Positions 1-9,378 of a DNA stretch of 64,000 nucleotides are shown in pieces; the first letter of the stretch is position 1; the number at the start of each line of letters is the position of its first letter. The stretch comes from J095 sp964517605. Its GTDB lineage: Bacteria; Chloroflexota; Anaerolineae; 4572-78; J111. Under the pieces are notes generated by a model that searched no databases, was not told where the DNA came from, and was given only the letters and a program-made list of their open reading frames with translations. A program made the position numbers and the translations under genes. The stretch lies in NCBI GenBank assembly GCA_964517605.1, contig CAZFCE010000001.1, forward strand, positions 186,001 through 250,000. Direction: 5' to 3'.

Positions 1-774
1 GCCAATCGCGCCGGCGAGGTAACAGGCGTGGATGTTGAGGCCCACAACCGCCAGGCGGTGGCGGCCTACGCCGATAAATCTATGGCTCAACTGCTGGCCG
101 ATGCCCAGGAGTTGCACCGGCAAATTGTCGCTTTTATCACCGGCCTGGATTACCCGGAGATTGACCGGCGGCGCGAGCGCAATGGCCGGATAATAACCAT
201 CCGCAGCTACATTATTGATATTATGGTTGACCACGAGCACCGCCATACCGCCGAACTGGAATTGTGGCGCGAAAAACAGGATGAGGCCATTGACCCCGCC
301 ATTTTAACGGCTAATATGCGCCAACAGCGATCAATTTTTATGGAAATGTTGGACCGGTGTACCACCACCGCGGACCTCACCGCCAAAAACGCCGAAGGCG
401 AATGGTCGGTGAGCGATGTGGTGGGCCATCTGGCCGATTGGGAACAATTGATGCTCACCGCGGCCCGCCATATTCACGATCCGTCGCTGCCGCCGGCGCA
501 GTGGGTAGGCAAGCCAGAAACCGATTGGAACGCCCTGCTGGTGGCTCGCCGCCGGGCCAACTCTTTTGCCCAAAACCGGCGCGATTTGCAGGCCGTTCAG
601 GCTGCTGTTGACGAATTTGTGGCCAATCTCACCCCCGGCGATTGGCGGTTGCGCGGCCTCTACCCCTGGCCCAACGACCAGGGCACGCTGGCCGAGTTGA
701 TTTTTCACCTTACCGAACATTACACCGACCATATTTTGCCCCTGCAACAATGGCTTAACCGGGTGGGCGCTTGA
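1..774 (+). CDS. DinB-like four-helix-bundle protein, 5' end cut off by the window
   Basis: The reading frame is open back to base 1 with no stop, so the GTG at 28 is probably not the true start and the gene continues to the left. The visible part holds the end of one DinB/DfsB-type helical bundle (His-rich DHEHRH near residue 80) and then a complete second one, with GEWSVSDVVGHLADWE around residue 135 and HLTEHYTDH near the C-terminus. These His positions match the usual metal-binding triad of the DinB/YfiT superfamily, which includes thiol-dependent transferases and many proteins of unknown activity. A tandem DinB protein is the likely architecture. The substrate cannot be told from sequence. 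Confidence 0.75.
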   Translation, partial: ANRAGEVTGVDVEAHNRQAVAAYADKSMAQLLADAQELHRQIVAFITGLDYPEIDRRRERNGRIITIRSYIIDIMVDHEHRHTAELELWREKQDEAIDPAILTANMRQQRSIFMEMLDRCTTTADLTAKNAEGEWSVSDVVGHLADWEQLMLTAARHIHDPSLPPAQWVGKPETDWNALLVARRRANSFAQNRRDLQAVQAAVDEFVANLTPGDWRLRGLYPWPNDQGTLAELIFHLTEHYTDHILPLQQWLNRVGA

Positions 775-800
775 TTGTTGCGCTTGCCGGGCAGGTAAAA

Positions 801-828
801 TTTGCCAGTTCTACCGTTACGGTATAAG
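801..828 (+). promoter_or_regulatory. Possible sigma-70 type promoter for the GNAT gene
   Basis: TATAAG at 823-828 lies about 40 bp before the ATG at 867, with TTTGCC at 801-806 and a 16-bp spacer. The -35 match is only partial, so this is a weak call. Confidence 0.3.
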
Positions 829-866
829 CTAAATCAACTTCCCTGTAAAACAAACGGGTACCAGGT

Positions 867-1670
867 ATGGATTCTGCGGTACGATCTCGGCTAGATAAAC
901 ACATCATTTCGGCGCAGGCCAAAATTTTTAGAAACACCACCGGCGGCACTTTTGAACTGATGCTCGACTGGGGGCGTGGGTACAGCGGGTTATCGGTACC
1001 CATGTTTAATGTTTTGCTTCCGTTTAAACCCACCGGCCTCACCGATGAAACTCTGGCCGACACCGCCGCTTTTTTCTCCTCTCGTAACACCCTGTACGCC
1101 ATTGAACTGGTTCATGACCGGTTGCCGCAAGGCCCGGACTTTTTGTACCAGCGGCGCTACCAGGCGTTGCCGCCGCAGCCGGCTATGGCTTTAACCAGGC
1201 CGCCCACCTTTCCGGCGTTATCGCCGGATATTACGGTTGAGCCGGTTACAACCGTGGCCACCCTGAGCGCCTTTTGCAGCCTGCAAAACGCCGTATTTGA
1301 TTTTTCAATCCCGGATTTACGCAAGCGGTTTCCGGTATCTCAAATCAAAGAGAGCAAAATTCGGCATTATTTGGCCTTTTACCAGGAGCAGCCGGTGGGC
1401 GCCGGCACCATTGTGTATGCCGAAGGCGTAGCCAGCGTGTGGAATGTGGGCACGCTCGACCAGTTCCGGCGGCAGGGCGTGGCCATCAACCTGCTCCAGC
1501 GCATGCTTGCCGACGCCGCGCAGGCCGGTTACACCATTGTTATGCTCTACTCCTCGGCGCAAGCCTTTAAATTTTTTAGCCGGATTGGCTTTGAAATTTT
1601 TACCCAGCGCCAGTGGTTTTTGCCCCAAAATATTGAATACGAGGCCGATGAATCCCTTTTAGACGGCTGA
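867..1670 (+). CDS. GNAT-family N-acetyltransferase
   Basis: A 267-residue protein whose C-terminal half is a GNAT acetyl-CoA-dependent acyltransferase fold. The acetyl-CoA pyrophosphate loop (motif A, FRRQGVAINLLQRML, around residues 200-215) fits the Q/R-x-x-G-x-G/A pattern, preceded by the beta-strand VASVWNVGTL and followed by IVMLYSSAQAFKFFSRIGFE, the usual C-terminal strand with an aromatic/FxxxGF end. The N-terminal 120 residues are not recognised and may be a degenerate first GNAT domain. The acceptor substrate is unknown. It stands alone between a DinB-like gene and a zinc-ribbon gene and shows no link to motility. Confidence 0.8.
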   Translation: MDSAVRSRLDKHIISAQAKIFRNTTGGTFELMLDWGRGYSGLSVPMFNVLLPFKPTGLTDETLADTAAFFSSRNTLYAIELVHDRLPQGPDFLYQRRYQALPPQPAMALTRPPTFPALSPDITVEPVTTVATLSAFCSLQNAVFDFSIPDLRKRFPVSQIKESKIRHYLAFYQEQPVGAGTIVYAEGVASVWNVGTLDQFRRQGVAINLLQRMLADAAQAGYTIVMLYSSAQAFKFFSRIGFEIFTQRQWFLPQNIEYEADESLLDG

Positions 1671-1699
1671 TTTTAGCCCGTTTCAATTGTCACCCAAAA

Positions 1700-1719
1700 G
1701 TAGTGACGAATGTCACTAC
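1700..1719. repeat. Perfect 8-bp inverted repeat, possible operator
   Basis: GTAGTGAC at 1700-1707 and GTCACTAC at 1712-1719 are perfect inverted copies around a 4-bp centre. The palindrome sits just upstream of a TATAAT at 1730-1735, over the place where a -35 box would be, so a repressor or activator site is possible. It has no T-run and is not a terminator. Confidence 0.5.
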
Positions 1720-1740
1720 CTGAAATTGGTATAATTTGCT

Positions 1741-1773
1741 AAACTCGCAGGCATCACACCGGCGAGTTTTTTT
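1741..1773 (+). terminator. Intrinsic terminator or attenuator before the zinc-ribbon gene
   Basis: AAACTCGC at 1741-1748 pairs perfectly with GCGAGTTT at 1762-1769 around a 13-nt loop, followed by a short T-run. It can end transcription of the GNAT gene. Because a TATAAT lies at 1730-1735 immediately before it, it could instead act as an attenuator in the leader of the following gene. Confidence 0.6.
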
Positions 1774-1791
1774 ATTCCAGGGAGGTGGTAT

Positions 1792-2286
1792 ATGCAAAAA
1801 CCACGGTGTCCGCATTGTAATGCGTTAGGCCTTAACCAGCTTGCGGCGCAAAAAGCCGGCGCTTTTATGGTGATTTTTTGCGGGCAGTGCGGCGCAATCC
1901 ACGGCATCATTCCGCAACCGGCAACCGATGCCTGGTCGGCAGCGCCTGCGCCGGCCCAAAAACAATCCGCCCCGATCACGCCTCAACCTAAAGCCGACCA
2001 ACCGCTCCAACCAGTCGCGCAATATCTGGTTGAGCTTGGCCACGCCGATTTAACCCAAAAGCAACCCTATTCACCGGAAAAAATGGCCGCCCGATTGCGG
2101 GCCGCCGGGCAAGGCCGGGCCACACCTTACTTGCGGGTAGCCATTGACCACGGCCCGCCAGTATGCGTAACTTGCAAAACGGAAATGTCACTGGTGGTTA
2201 TTCCGGCGGGATTTCCCAATTCCGGGCTAAAGGTGTGGGTCTGTGACAATTATGACCAGTGCCGGCGCTGGGAACTGGCCGAGTAA
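1792..2286 (+). CDS. Double zinc-ribbon protein of unknown function
   Basis: A 164-residue protein with two Cys4 zinc-ribbon-like modules. The N-terminal one has CPHC at residues 6-9 and CGQC near 30. The C-terminal one has CVTC near 127 and a CDNYDQC segment near 153, the pattern seen in zinc-finger domains that read single-stranded nucleic acid or mediate protein contacts. The middle is a Pro/Ala-rich linker followed by about 40 ordinary residues. The start is supported by a good ribosome site (GGGAGG) 10 bp upstream. The next gene starts 5 bp after the stop, so the two are probably cotranscribed. No function is claimed. Confidence 0.7.
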   Translation: MQKPRCPHCNALGLNQLAAQKAGAFMVIFCGQCGAIHGIIPQPATDAWSAAPAPAQKQSAPITPQPKADQPLQPVAQYLVELGHADLTQKQPYSPEKMAARLRAAGQGRATPYLRVAIDHGPPVCVTCKTEMSLVVIPAGFPNSGLKVWVCDNYDQCRRWELAE

Positions 2287-2291
2287 TCAAA

Positions 2292-2525
2292 ATGAAAGAA
2301 CGCGAACATGGGTTCAGGCGCGCGCAACGCGAGGTGTGGAAAATTTCTGGCCAAAAACCGCCGGTATACCCTGAGCGGGTTCTGGACTCAGCCGGGAAGA
2401 GGCATCGCTGGGGAGCGGGTCAAATTGTGACCCTGTTATTTTTGGCGGTAATTTTTATGTTGGTTTGGCTAATGCTGGCCTGGATTTTAGTGGATGCCTG
2501 GGAAAAGGGCTGGTTGGCGGGTTAG
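2292..2525 (+). CDS. Small single-pass membrane protein
   Basis: A 77-residue protein starting at the ATG at 2292. An in-frame upstream start at 2259 would overlap the preceding gene and adds nothing recognisable. The N-terminal half is basic and soluble, and residues about 43-68 form one long hydrophobic segment (VTLLFLAVIFMLVWLMLAW). It overlaps the end of the convergent lipoprotein gene by 4 bp. No family is recognised. Confidence 0.5.
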   Translation: MKEREHGFRRAQREVWKISGQKPPVYPERVLDSAGKRHRWGAGQIVTLLFLAVIFMLVWLMLAWILVDAWEKGWLAG

Positions 2526-3748
2526 GGTGTGCGCGGAACCGGCAACTCGGCCCAGGTTGCGCCGCGATCCAGCGAGTAATGGGGCGCGGTGTTGAGGTTG
2601 GCAAACAGCACCAACTGGTTATTGGGCCAACTGGCCCCCAAAAGCGTTATGGGCCGGCTGGCATCAAACGAGTTAACCAAATCCCAGTGGATGTTTTCCG
2701 GGTTGGGCGTGTTGGGGTTGGGGCTGCGCCAAAGCTGGTTGTTGCCGGTGGTGGCGTACAGTGCCCCGGTCAGGCCATCAACCGTAATGGCCAAATCAAC
2801 CGGGCTGGTGGTGGGCGGAGCCGGCAGGTTAACCCATTGGCCGTTGGCTGCGCCGCGCCGCAACCGGCTGCCCGGATATTCGGGCCATACCACGGCAAAT
2901 AACCGCACCGGGTCTACGGGATCAAACATCAGGGTGGCCACGCCGTTGGTGTGTTCCAGGTAGCGGCTGGCCGGCGTAAAGGTTTGGCTGTTAAGGCTTG
3001 TTTGCACCGGCACATCGGTGGGGCCAAACGGCTCGGTGACCCACAGTAAATTTGGCTCCTCCGGCAGGTTTGTAACCGAGCCAACCGGCCGGGTAAATTC
3101 CTGCTTCCAGCCAATGGTAGTCCAGTGGTAAATCCCCTGGCAGGTACTCAAAAAAAACAGTTCCGGGTTGTAATAATCAAGATTAAAGCTGTTGATGCAC
3201 GCCAGCGCCACCGGCCAGCCGGTAATCAGCATGGCCCAGTTTTGGCCGTAATTATTGCTGGTTAACACCCGGTAATTGGGCGGGTTGGTTTGGAGCGCGT
3301 AAAGCCGGCCCGGCATTTTGGGGCTAAAAAAGATGCGGGCCACCGTCCATTGGGCCGGAGTTGGCGCGGGCGGCGGCGTTGGCGTAAATGTAGGCCGCAC
3401 TCTAACCGACGGTGCGGGTGTAATCATCGGCGGTGGGGGTGGCGCGGTGGGCGTTGGCGGCGCGGTTGCCGGCGATACAATTGTTGGCAGCGCCACCGTA
3501 ACCGCCGGCGCGGGGGTTGGAGTTTGCAGCACCAGTTCCAGCCGCGATTCCGAGGTGGCCACCTGGCCGGCCAATTGGTTGTTGGCCGTAACCAGCAGCG
3601 CAATGGTGGCGGGCAGGTTGGTGGTGGGGGTGGGCGTGCTTTGCTTTTTTAGCTCAAACCCAAATAGCTGGCAGGCCAGCAACCAAAAGAGCAAAAACAG
3701 CCCCGGTAGCACAAGCCGGAGATTGAGGCGACGGTGCGGTGTGTTCAT
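2522..3748 (-). CDS. Lipoprotein with C-terminal BNR/Asp-box beta-propeller
   Basis: 408 residues. An N-terminal signal peptide ends in the lipobox LLAC (Cys about 26), followed by about 100 residues of Thr/Pro-rich linker. The C-terminal 270 residues look like a sialidase-type beta-propeller: Asp-box-like turns SNNYGQNWAML and SLDRGATWAEL occur at the start and end of the domain. Such BNR repeats occur in glycosidases and in non-enzymatic propellers such as Ycf48. No sialidase catalytic residues can be assigned here. It is the last gene of the minus-strand block that starts with hook genes, 14 bp downstream of another lipoprotein gene. Confidence 0.65.
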   Translation of the reverse strand: MNTPHRRLNLRLVLPGLFLLFWLLACQLFGFELKKQSTPTPTTNLPATIALLVTANNQLAGQVATSESRLELVLQTPTPAPAVTVALPTIVSPATAPPTPTAPPPPPMITPAPSVRVRPTFTPTPPPAPTPAQWTVARIFFSPKMPGRLYALQTNPPNYRVLTSNNYGQNWAMLITGWPVALACINSFNLDYYNPELFFLSTCQGIYHWTTIGWKQEFTRPVGSVTNLPEEPNLLWVTEPFGPTDVPVQTSLNSQTFTPASRYLEHTNGVATLMFDPVDPVRLFAVVWPEYPGSRLRRGAANGQWVNLPAPPTTSPVDLAITVDGLTGALYATTGNNQLWRSPNPNTPNPENIHWDLVNSFDASRPITLLGASWPNNQLVLFANLNTAPHYSLDRGATWAELPVPRTP

Positions 3749-3762
3749 CAGCGGTTAGCCGG

Positions 3763-4173
3763 TTATTCCTTGGGCCAGAGCTGCGTATTGGCGTGGGTGG
3801 GGCGAATGTTGGATACGGCTTCTTCTTGTAGCCTGGACCAGTCGGTTGTGCGGTAGTTTAGTTTGTGGTCCGCTGCCCAGGCGCGGGCGGCAAAGCTCAT
3901 AATGCCCACGGCGTTGGGATGCCCCAACCCGGCGTGATATTGGGCTTCTGCGTAGATGGCATCCATTACCCCGCTGGCTGAGTACTCGCTGAGGTTTTTA
4001 TTGGCCCAATCTACAAATTTTTTGCCGTCAACGGCCTGGTTTTGGTAAAAATAGGCGCGGATTTTGGACTGCAAATCCGGCGAAGTTCCGCAGCCCCAAC
4101 CTGCCAATAACGCGCCGCCAACCAGAGTCAGAATCAGGATTTTTTGAAAAACAACCAATTTAGTAAACAACAC
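3763..4173 (-). CDS. Small predicted lipoprotein of unknown function
   Basis: 136 residues with a hydrophobic signal segment (residues 9-27) ending in AGWGC, which resembles a lipobox although Trp before Gly-Cys is unusual. The rest is a helical soluble domain with many Ala and aromatic residues. I do not recognise a family. The gene overlaps the 3' end of the upstream response-regulator/kinase gene by 14 bp, which suggests translational coupling and a role tied to that kinase. Confidence 0.55.
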   Translation of the reverse strand: MLFTKLVVFQKILILTLVGGALLAGWGCGTSPDLQSKIRAYFYQNQAVDGKKFVDWANKNLSEYSASGVMDAIYAEAQYHAGLGHPNAVGIMSFAARAWAADHKLNYRTTDWSRLQEEAVSNIRPTHANTQLWPKE

Positions 4174-5650
4174 TGTTGGCCTCCTTTACGGTGTTGTTGG
4201 GCGGTATTGATAGCTCGACGGTAACGCCGGGGCCGGGATCAACGTTGTAAATGCGGCATTTGCCCCCCACATTCCACACGGTTGAGGCCACCATAGCCAG
4301 CCCCAACCCCATGCCGGTGGTTTCGCCGGTAAAAAATTTTTCACCCTGATAGTATGGCGTCCAAACCTGGGCCAGTTGTTCAGAAGATAACGTAACGCCA
4401 TCATCCGTGAGCCGAATGTTAAAAAACGGGCTGTACCTGTTTTTTGACACGGTTACGGTTACGGTGGGATTCTGACCTGGGTGAAACTTTTTAGAATTTT
4501 CCAGAACCTCACGAATCATCAATTCTGCGGTGTTGGTTGATAGATTGAGCCTGATTTTTTGGGCGGCCAGTTCATCATCCAACGCCACCGAAACCCGGCC
4601 AATTTCCAGATCGGCGCAGTTTTGGCGAACCAGTGGTTCAAGTTCGTTCAGATAAAACGCTTTATCATATTTATCGTGTTTAGAAGCATTCAGATACTGC
4701 AAAATATCATTGATTTCATTTTTTAGCCGGCTAATGCCGTTAATGGCCATTTTGGCAATATTGGCAATATCTTCGGGGGCCAGGTTATCGGCGTGTTGCT
4801 GGAGCAAATCCAGGCCAGTGACCAGCGGGATGAGCGGCGTGCGGAATTTATGCGAAATCATGGCGTGAAACTGCCATTTGTCTTTTTTCTGGGCCATTTG
4901 GGCGGTAACATCGCGCAGATGTACCAGCCACGGCGCATCGTTAGAACTGTCCAGTTGCAGAGTGTCTACCCGTAGCCAAAAAGGCTGCGACGAAGGTGTT
5001 TCGGGGCGCACCAGATACCGGGGAATATCCTGATTGGTATCCGGCCAGATAGCCCAGGCGTTTTCCGGCTCGGCGTGGTATTGTTTGCGGATAAGCTGGT
5101 GAAACGTTTCGGTGATGGCGTTGTTCCCGTCGAGTGGCAGCCCCAAATACAAGCGGCCTTTGGCGTTGGCGTAATTAATGTGGCCATCGTCATCGGTGAG
5201 CAGGTAGCCGTCGTCGGCTTGTTCTACCACCCATTCAAACTTGGTGCGCTCGGCCAGCAGCCGCCTAAAGCGGTTGAGCCGGGTAACGGTTTTTACCCGG
5301 GTGCGCAGTTCGGCGCGGTCAAACGGTTTGGTTACAAAATCATCGGCTCCGGCTTCAATCCCCATCAGCCGCGAGTCGCGGTCATCCAGGGCTGTTACCA
5401 AAATTACCGGCACATCGCGCAGGGTGGGGTCGCTACGCAGGCGGCGGCACACGTCAAAGCCGTCCATGTCGGGCATCATCACATCCAGCAAAATCAGGTC
5501 GGGTACAAGTTCGGCGGCGGCGCGTAGCGCCTCAAAACCGTTGGCGGCAAAAGCCAGGTTAAAATTTTGGTTGGTTAACAGCATTTCCAGGCTGTCGCGG
5601 CCAAATGGTTCGTCGTCTACAATCAAGATAGTTGGGTTGGCTTTGTTCAT
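4160..5650 (-). CDS. Hybrid sensor kinase, REC-PAS-HisKA-HATPase
   Basis: 496 residues with no membrane segment. Order: an N-terminal receiver (residues 7-122, acidic pocket VDDE, phospho-acceptor in LDVMMPDMDG, Lys in TKPFD), a PAS domain (about 140-235), a dimerisation domain with the phospho-acceptor His267 in SHKFRTPL, and an ATPase domain with N-box MIREVLENSKK and G2 box MGLGLAMV. An N-terminal receiver on a kinase usually means it is controlled by another kinase, and two large kinases lie directly upstream 6 bp apart. The three genes therefore probably form one phosphorelay. No DNA-binding output domain is present. Confidence 0.9.
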   Translation of the reverse strand: MNKANPTILIVDDEPFGRDSLEMLLTNQNFNLAFAANGFEALRAAAELVPDLILLDVMMPDMDGFDVCRRLRSDPTLRDVPVILVTALDDRDSRLMGIEAGADDFVTKPFDRAELRTRVKTVTRLNRFRRLLAERTKFEWVVEQADDGYLLTDDDGHINYANAKGRLYLGLPLDGNNAITETFHQLIRKQYHAEPENAWAIWPDTNQDIPRYLVRPETPSSQPFWLRVDTLQLDSSNDAPWLVHLRDVTAQMAQKKDKWQFHAMISHKFRTPLIPLVTGLDLLQQHADNLAPEDIANIAKMAINGISRLKNEINDILQYLNASKHDKYDKAFYLNELEPLVRQNCADLEIGRVSVALDDELAAQKIRLNLSTNTAELMIREVLENSKKFHPGQNPTVTVTVSKNRYSPFFNIRLTDDGVTLSSEQLAQVWTPYYQGEKFFTGETTGMGLGLAMVASTVWNVGGKCRIYNVDPGPGVTVELSIPPNNTVKEANSVVY

Positions 5651-5656
5651 CGGGGT

Positions 5657-8600
5657 TTATCCTTTAACGGGTTGTTGTTGTTTGAGTTTGGCTTCGATGG
5701 TGGCAACCAGTCCTTTTAAACTGACCGGCTTGGTGATGTAATTGTTTGCACCGGCCCGTATGCAGCGTTCGCTATCACCGGGCATGGCCAGGGCGGTAAG
5801 GGCAATAATGGGGGTGGTGGTAAATTGGGGAATGGCCCGCAGGCGTTGAATCGCCTCCAGCCCGTCCATATCGGGCATTTGGATATCCATTAAAATAAGT
5901 TTGGGGTTGGTTTCTTTGGCGCGGGCAATGGCTTCTTGGCCGTTACGGGCCACAATTACCCGGTAGCCGGTGCGGGTAAGGTAATCAGACATAGTTTTCA
6001 TGTTGATTTCGTTATCCTCGGCCAGCAGAATAGGCGTTTGGCCGGTATTCACCGGCGGCAACGAGGATGTTGGTGGCGCGGCGGCTGGCAACGGGACCGC
6101 GCGTTTGCTATCAATATTTTTTAGCGCCTGTTGCAATTGCTGGCGGGAAATGGGCTTAACCAGATGGGCTTCGGCGCCCAGATTTTGGGCGTTGCCATCG
6201 TCGTCCACAATCGAGGCAATCAGCACCGGGATGTGCCGGGTGTCGGGGTGTTTTTTTAGCTCGGCCAGTACCTCCCAGCCAATGCGGTCGGGTAGCATAA
6301 TATCCAAAATAATGGCATCGGGTTTAATCCGCAGGGCGGTTTCCAGGGTATCTGCGCCTTTGTGGTAAATGGTTGGTTCCAGGCCGGTTTCGCGCAGGTA
6401 GCGGGCGTATTGTTCGGCCACCACCGGCGCATCTTCGATAATAAGCACCTGCCGGATGGACATGGTATTGACCGCTGCTGGCGGTGGCGGGGCGGCGACC
6501 GGCGCGGCTTGCTGGTATGGCAGCGAAACCGTAAAGCGGCTGCCAACGCCTTCGGTGCTGGTCAGGGTAATGCTGCCGCCGTGCAAATCTACCATGCGGC
6601 GCACCAGCGCCAGCCCTAACCCCGTTCCGGCGTACCGGCGCGACAGTTTGCTGTCAAGCTGCACAAACGGCTGAAAAAGGCTATCTATTTTATCCGGCGG
6701 AATGCCAATGCCGGTATCCCACACGGTAAAGTGGATGGCTTGTTGTTGCTCGTCGGGCGTAACCTCCAGGCCGATTTCGCCGCCATCGGGCGTAAATTTT
6801 ACGGCGTTGCTGAGCAAATTAACCAGTACTTGTTTAAGGCGACGCTCGTCGGCTTTGATGGTAATAGGGTGGTTGGGCAGTTTGGCCTGAACTTTGATTT
6901 GTTTTTTGTGGGCCAGTTGCTTGATAAACAGCAGGCTGGCCCGGCAAACGGATTCTACTGAGACCGGCTCAAACTGTAAATCCAGTTTGCCGGCATCAAT
7001 TTTAGACAAGTCCAGAATATCGTTGATGAGCGCCAGCAGGTGACGCCCGCTTTCCTCGATGTTTTTGAGCGCAACGAGTTGTTTGGTGTGCAACGCGCCG
7101 TACACTTCTTCTTGCAGCGCCTCGGACATGCTTAAAATGGCGTTGAGCGGGGTGCGGAGTTCGTGGCTCATGCTGGCTAAAAATTCGTCTTTTAGACGGG
7201 CCGCCCGCGATAGTTCGGCGTTGGCCGTGCTCAGTGCGGCGGTGCGTTCTTCTACCCGGCGGGTCAGGGTGGCGCGTTCTTCTTCCAGAGCGGCCTCGGC
7301 TTTTTTGCGCTCGGTAATTTCTTGTTGGGCTTGCTGGTAAAGCTGGGCGTTTTCAATGGCGCTGGCGGCCTGGCTGGCCAAAAGCTGCACCAGCGAAATT
7401 TGTTGGTGGGTAAATTCGTGTTCAATCCGGCTGTCGGCAATTTCAATGCACCCCACTACCTGATCTTGAAACACCAGCGGCATTACCAGCAAGGTTTTGA
7501 TGTTGCCGGCAAACTGGTCGGCAATGGTAAGCTGGCGATACTCCCGGCTAACCAAAACATCGCGCACCAGCGCCGGCGGGGCTAACGGGCCATTGGCCCA
7601 CCAACCCGCCGGGCCATGTTTGGCAATGAGCAAAATTGTTTCGCAGTCGGCATCCCATTCAGAAATGGCGCAGCCTTCAACTTTGAGCAAATCAACCATT
7701 TCGCGGGTAACGGTGTGCAGCACGTACTGCAAATCAAGGCTGGAAGCAATGGCCGCGCCGGCAAATTGCAGTGTGAGCAACTCGTGGTTAAATTGCATGA
7801 TTCTGGCTTCGGCCTGTTTGCGCTCTTCGATAACCTGCTGTAACAAATTATTAGAACGGGTTAACGCGGCGGTGCGGTATTCTACCCGCTCTTCCATTTC
7901 ATCGTAGGCTTGTTGCAACGCGGTTTCGTACCGTTTGCGCTCGGTTACATCGCGGGCCACCATCACTAACTCGATTTCGGTGGGGGCAGCGCCGGGCACG
8001 CCCCGCAGACTGGATTCAAGCCAGATGAAAGAGCCATCTTTACGCCTAAACCGCAATGTAAACGGGTGGTCATTATCCGGGTGGAGCAGCGGCGGCTCCA
8101 TTTGGTAAACTTCGGCCAGGTCGTCGGGGTGAATCAAATCAAAGAACGATTGCCCCAGCAATTCTGTAACGGAATAGCCCAGAATTGGTAAGCAGGCCGG
8201 CGAAACATAGGTGTACACGCCATTGAGCGTGAGTTTGGCAATCAGGTCGCGCACGTTTTCGGCCAGAATGCGGTAGCGGGCTTCGCTTTTGCGGAGCGCC
8301 TTTTCGGCCTGAATGCGCTCGGTAATATCGGTGCCGTACACATTTACGTAGCCCAAATCAATAAACGGCACAAACGCGCAACTATAAATGCGGCCATAGT
8401 GTTCGGATTCAGTCTCAATAGCTTCGTTGGTGCGCAGGGTTTGCTGCACAATTTGCAGCCATTTGGCAGAAATTGTGCTGTTAATCTGGTCGGTAGCGGG
8501 GTCGTGCAATAAATCCAGGCCGGCAATGTTGCTGTACATCAGTTGCCCATCGGCGGCAATCCGTATAATTGGATGCGGCGATTCGGTAGAAAACCGGGCC

Positions 8601-9373
8601 AGCGCGTTAATTTGCTCTTCGGCCAGCTTGCGTTCTGTGAAATCGCGGGCCACAACCTGCGTCATCACCTCGTTGTTAATATTGATGAGGCTAACGCTGA
8701 CTTCCAGCGGGATGTTCTGCCCGTTTTGGTGCCGCATCTCAATGGTATAAACCGATGGCACCTCTTCACCGGCTATGCGACGCATGTGCCGCTCTTTGAG
8801 CGTTGGCAAAAGCTCGGTGGGAATCATGTCATCAAGCGTCATCCTGATAACTTCAGCCGGCGCATAGCCCAAAACCCGCTCAACTGTGGCGTTAACAAAA
8901 ATACACCGAATGTCTTTAAATAGGAGAATCAGGTCGTTGGCATGGTCAATAATGGTGCGGTATTTCTCTTCCGAGGCGGCCAGCGCATCGGTGGCCAATT
9001 TCAGGTTGGCCTGAGTTCGCAGCCGGGCCAGTAGTTCGCCTTTATCAAAGGGTTTTTCCAGGTAATCAGCAGCGCCCAACTCAAACGCCTTTATTTTATC
9101 CTGCACGTGGCTTACCGCGGTGAGCATAATTACGGCGGTGCCCTGGGTTTTGGGGTTGCTTTTTATCATTTCCAGCACGTCAAACCCATCCAGGCCGGGC
9201 ATCATAATATCGAGTAGCAAAATATCAACCGCGCCGTACTCTTCAAAATACACCAGCGCGTCTTCGCCGGAGGCAACCGTGGCGACCTGATAATTTTGTT
9301 GTTTTAACAGGTTCACAATGAAGTGGCGGGTATCGGCTTCATCGTCAACCACCAAAATGGTGATGGCGTTCAT
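5657..9373 (-). CDS. Large hybrid histidine kinase, REC-PASx3-GAF-HisKA-HATPase-REC-REC
   Basis: 1238 residues, soluble. It begins with a receiver (residues 5-120), followed by three PAS domains (about 140-260, 265-360, 375-490), coiled coil, a GAF domain (about 560-690) and a second coiled coil. The HisKA domain has His737 in SHELRTPLNAI, then the ATPase domain has N-box NLLSNAVKFTPDGG and G-box GTGLGLALV. Two C-terminal receivers follow, the last ending near residue 1232 with Asp in MDIQMPDMDG. This is a phosphorelay hub that senses cytoplasmic signals through PAS/GAF. It lies 5 bp after another kinase and 6 bp before a third in the same transcription direction as the hook genes. Confidence 0.92.
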   Translation of the reverse strand: MNAITILVVDDEADTRHFIVNLLKQQNYQVATVASGEDALVYFEEYGAVDILLLDIMMPGLDGFDVLEMIKSNPKTQGTAVIMLTAVSHVQDKIKAFELGAADYLEKPFDKGELLARLRTQANLKLATDALAASEEKYRTIIDHANDLILLFKDIRCIFVNATVERVLGYAPAEVIRMTLDDMIPTELLPTLKERHMRRIAGEEVPSVYTIEMRHQNGQNIPLEVSVSLININNEVMTQVVARDFTERKLAEEQINALARFSTESPHPIIRIAADGQLMYSNIAGLDLLHDPATDQINSTISAKWLQIVQQTLRTNEAIETESEHYGRIYSCAFVPFIDLGYVNVYGTDITERIQAEKALRKSEARYRILAENVRDLIAKLTLNGVYTYVSPACLPILGYSVTELLGQSFFDLIHPDDLAEVYQMEPPLLHPDNDHPFTLRFRRKDGSFIWLESSLRGVPGAAPTEIELVMVARDVTERKRYETALQQAYDEMEERVEYRTAALTRSNNLLQQVIEERKQAEARIMQFNHELLTLQFAGAAIASSLDLQYVLHTVTREMVDLLKVEGCAISEWDADCETILLIAKHGPAGWWANGPLAPPALVRDVLVSREYRQLTIADQFAGNIKTLLVMPLVFQDQVVGCIEIADSRIEHEFTHQQISLVQLLASQAASAIENAQLYQQAQQEITERKKAEAALEEERATLTRRVEERTAALSTANAELSRAARLKDEFLASMSHELRTPLNAILSMSEALQEEVYGALHTKQLVALKNIEESGRHLLALINDILDLSKIDAGKLDLQFEPVSVESVCRASLLFIKQLAHKKQIKVQAKLPNHPITIKADERRLKQVLVNLLSNAVKFTPDGGEIGLEVTPDEQQQAIHFTVWDTGIGIPPDKIDSLFQPFVQLDSKLSRRYAGTGLGLALVRRMVDLHGGSITLTSTEGVGSRFTVSLPYQQAAPVAAPPPPAAVNTMSIRQVLIIEDAPVVAEQYARYLRETGLEPTIYHKGADTLETALRIKPDAIILDIMLPDRIGWEVLAELKKHPDTRHIPVLIASIVDDDGNAQNLGAEAHLVKPISRQQLQQALKNIDSKRAVPLPAAAPPTSSLPPVNTGQTPILLAEDNEINMKTMSDYLTRTGYRVIVARNGQEAIARAKETNPKLILMDIQMPDMDGLEAIQRLRAIPQFTTTPIIALTALAMPGDSERCIRAGANNYITKPVSLKGLVATIEAKLKQQQPVKG

Positions 9374-9378
9374 TGTGG

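Noticed and set aside
70..77. GCCGATAA, a sigma-28 -10 sequence
   Set aside because: It lies inside the DinB-like coding frame, has no TAAA element at the right distance and no gene start downstream.
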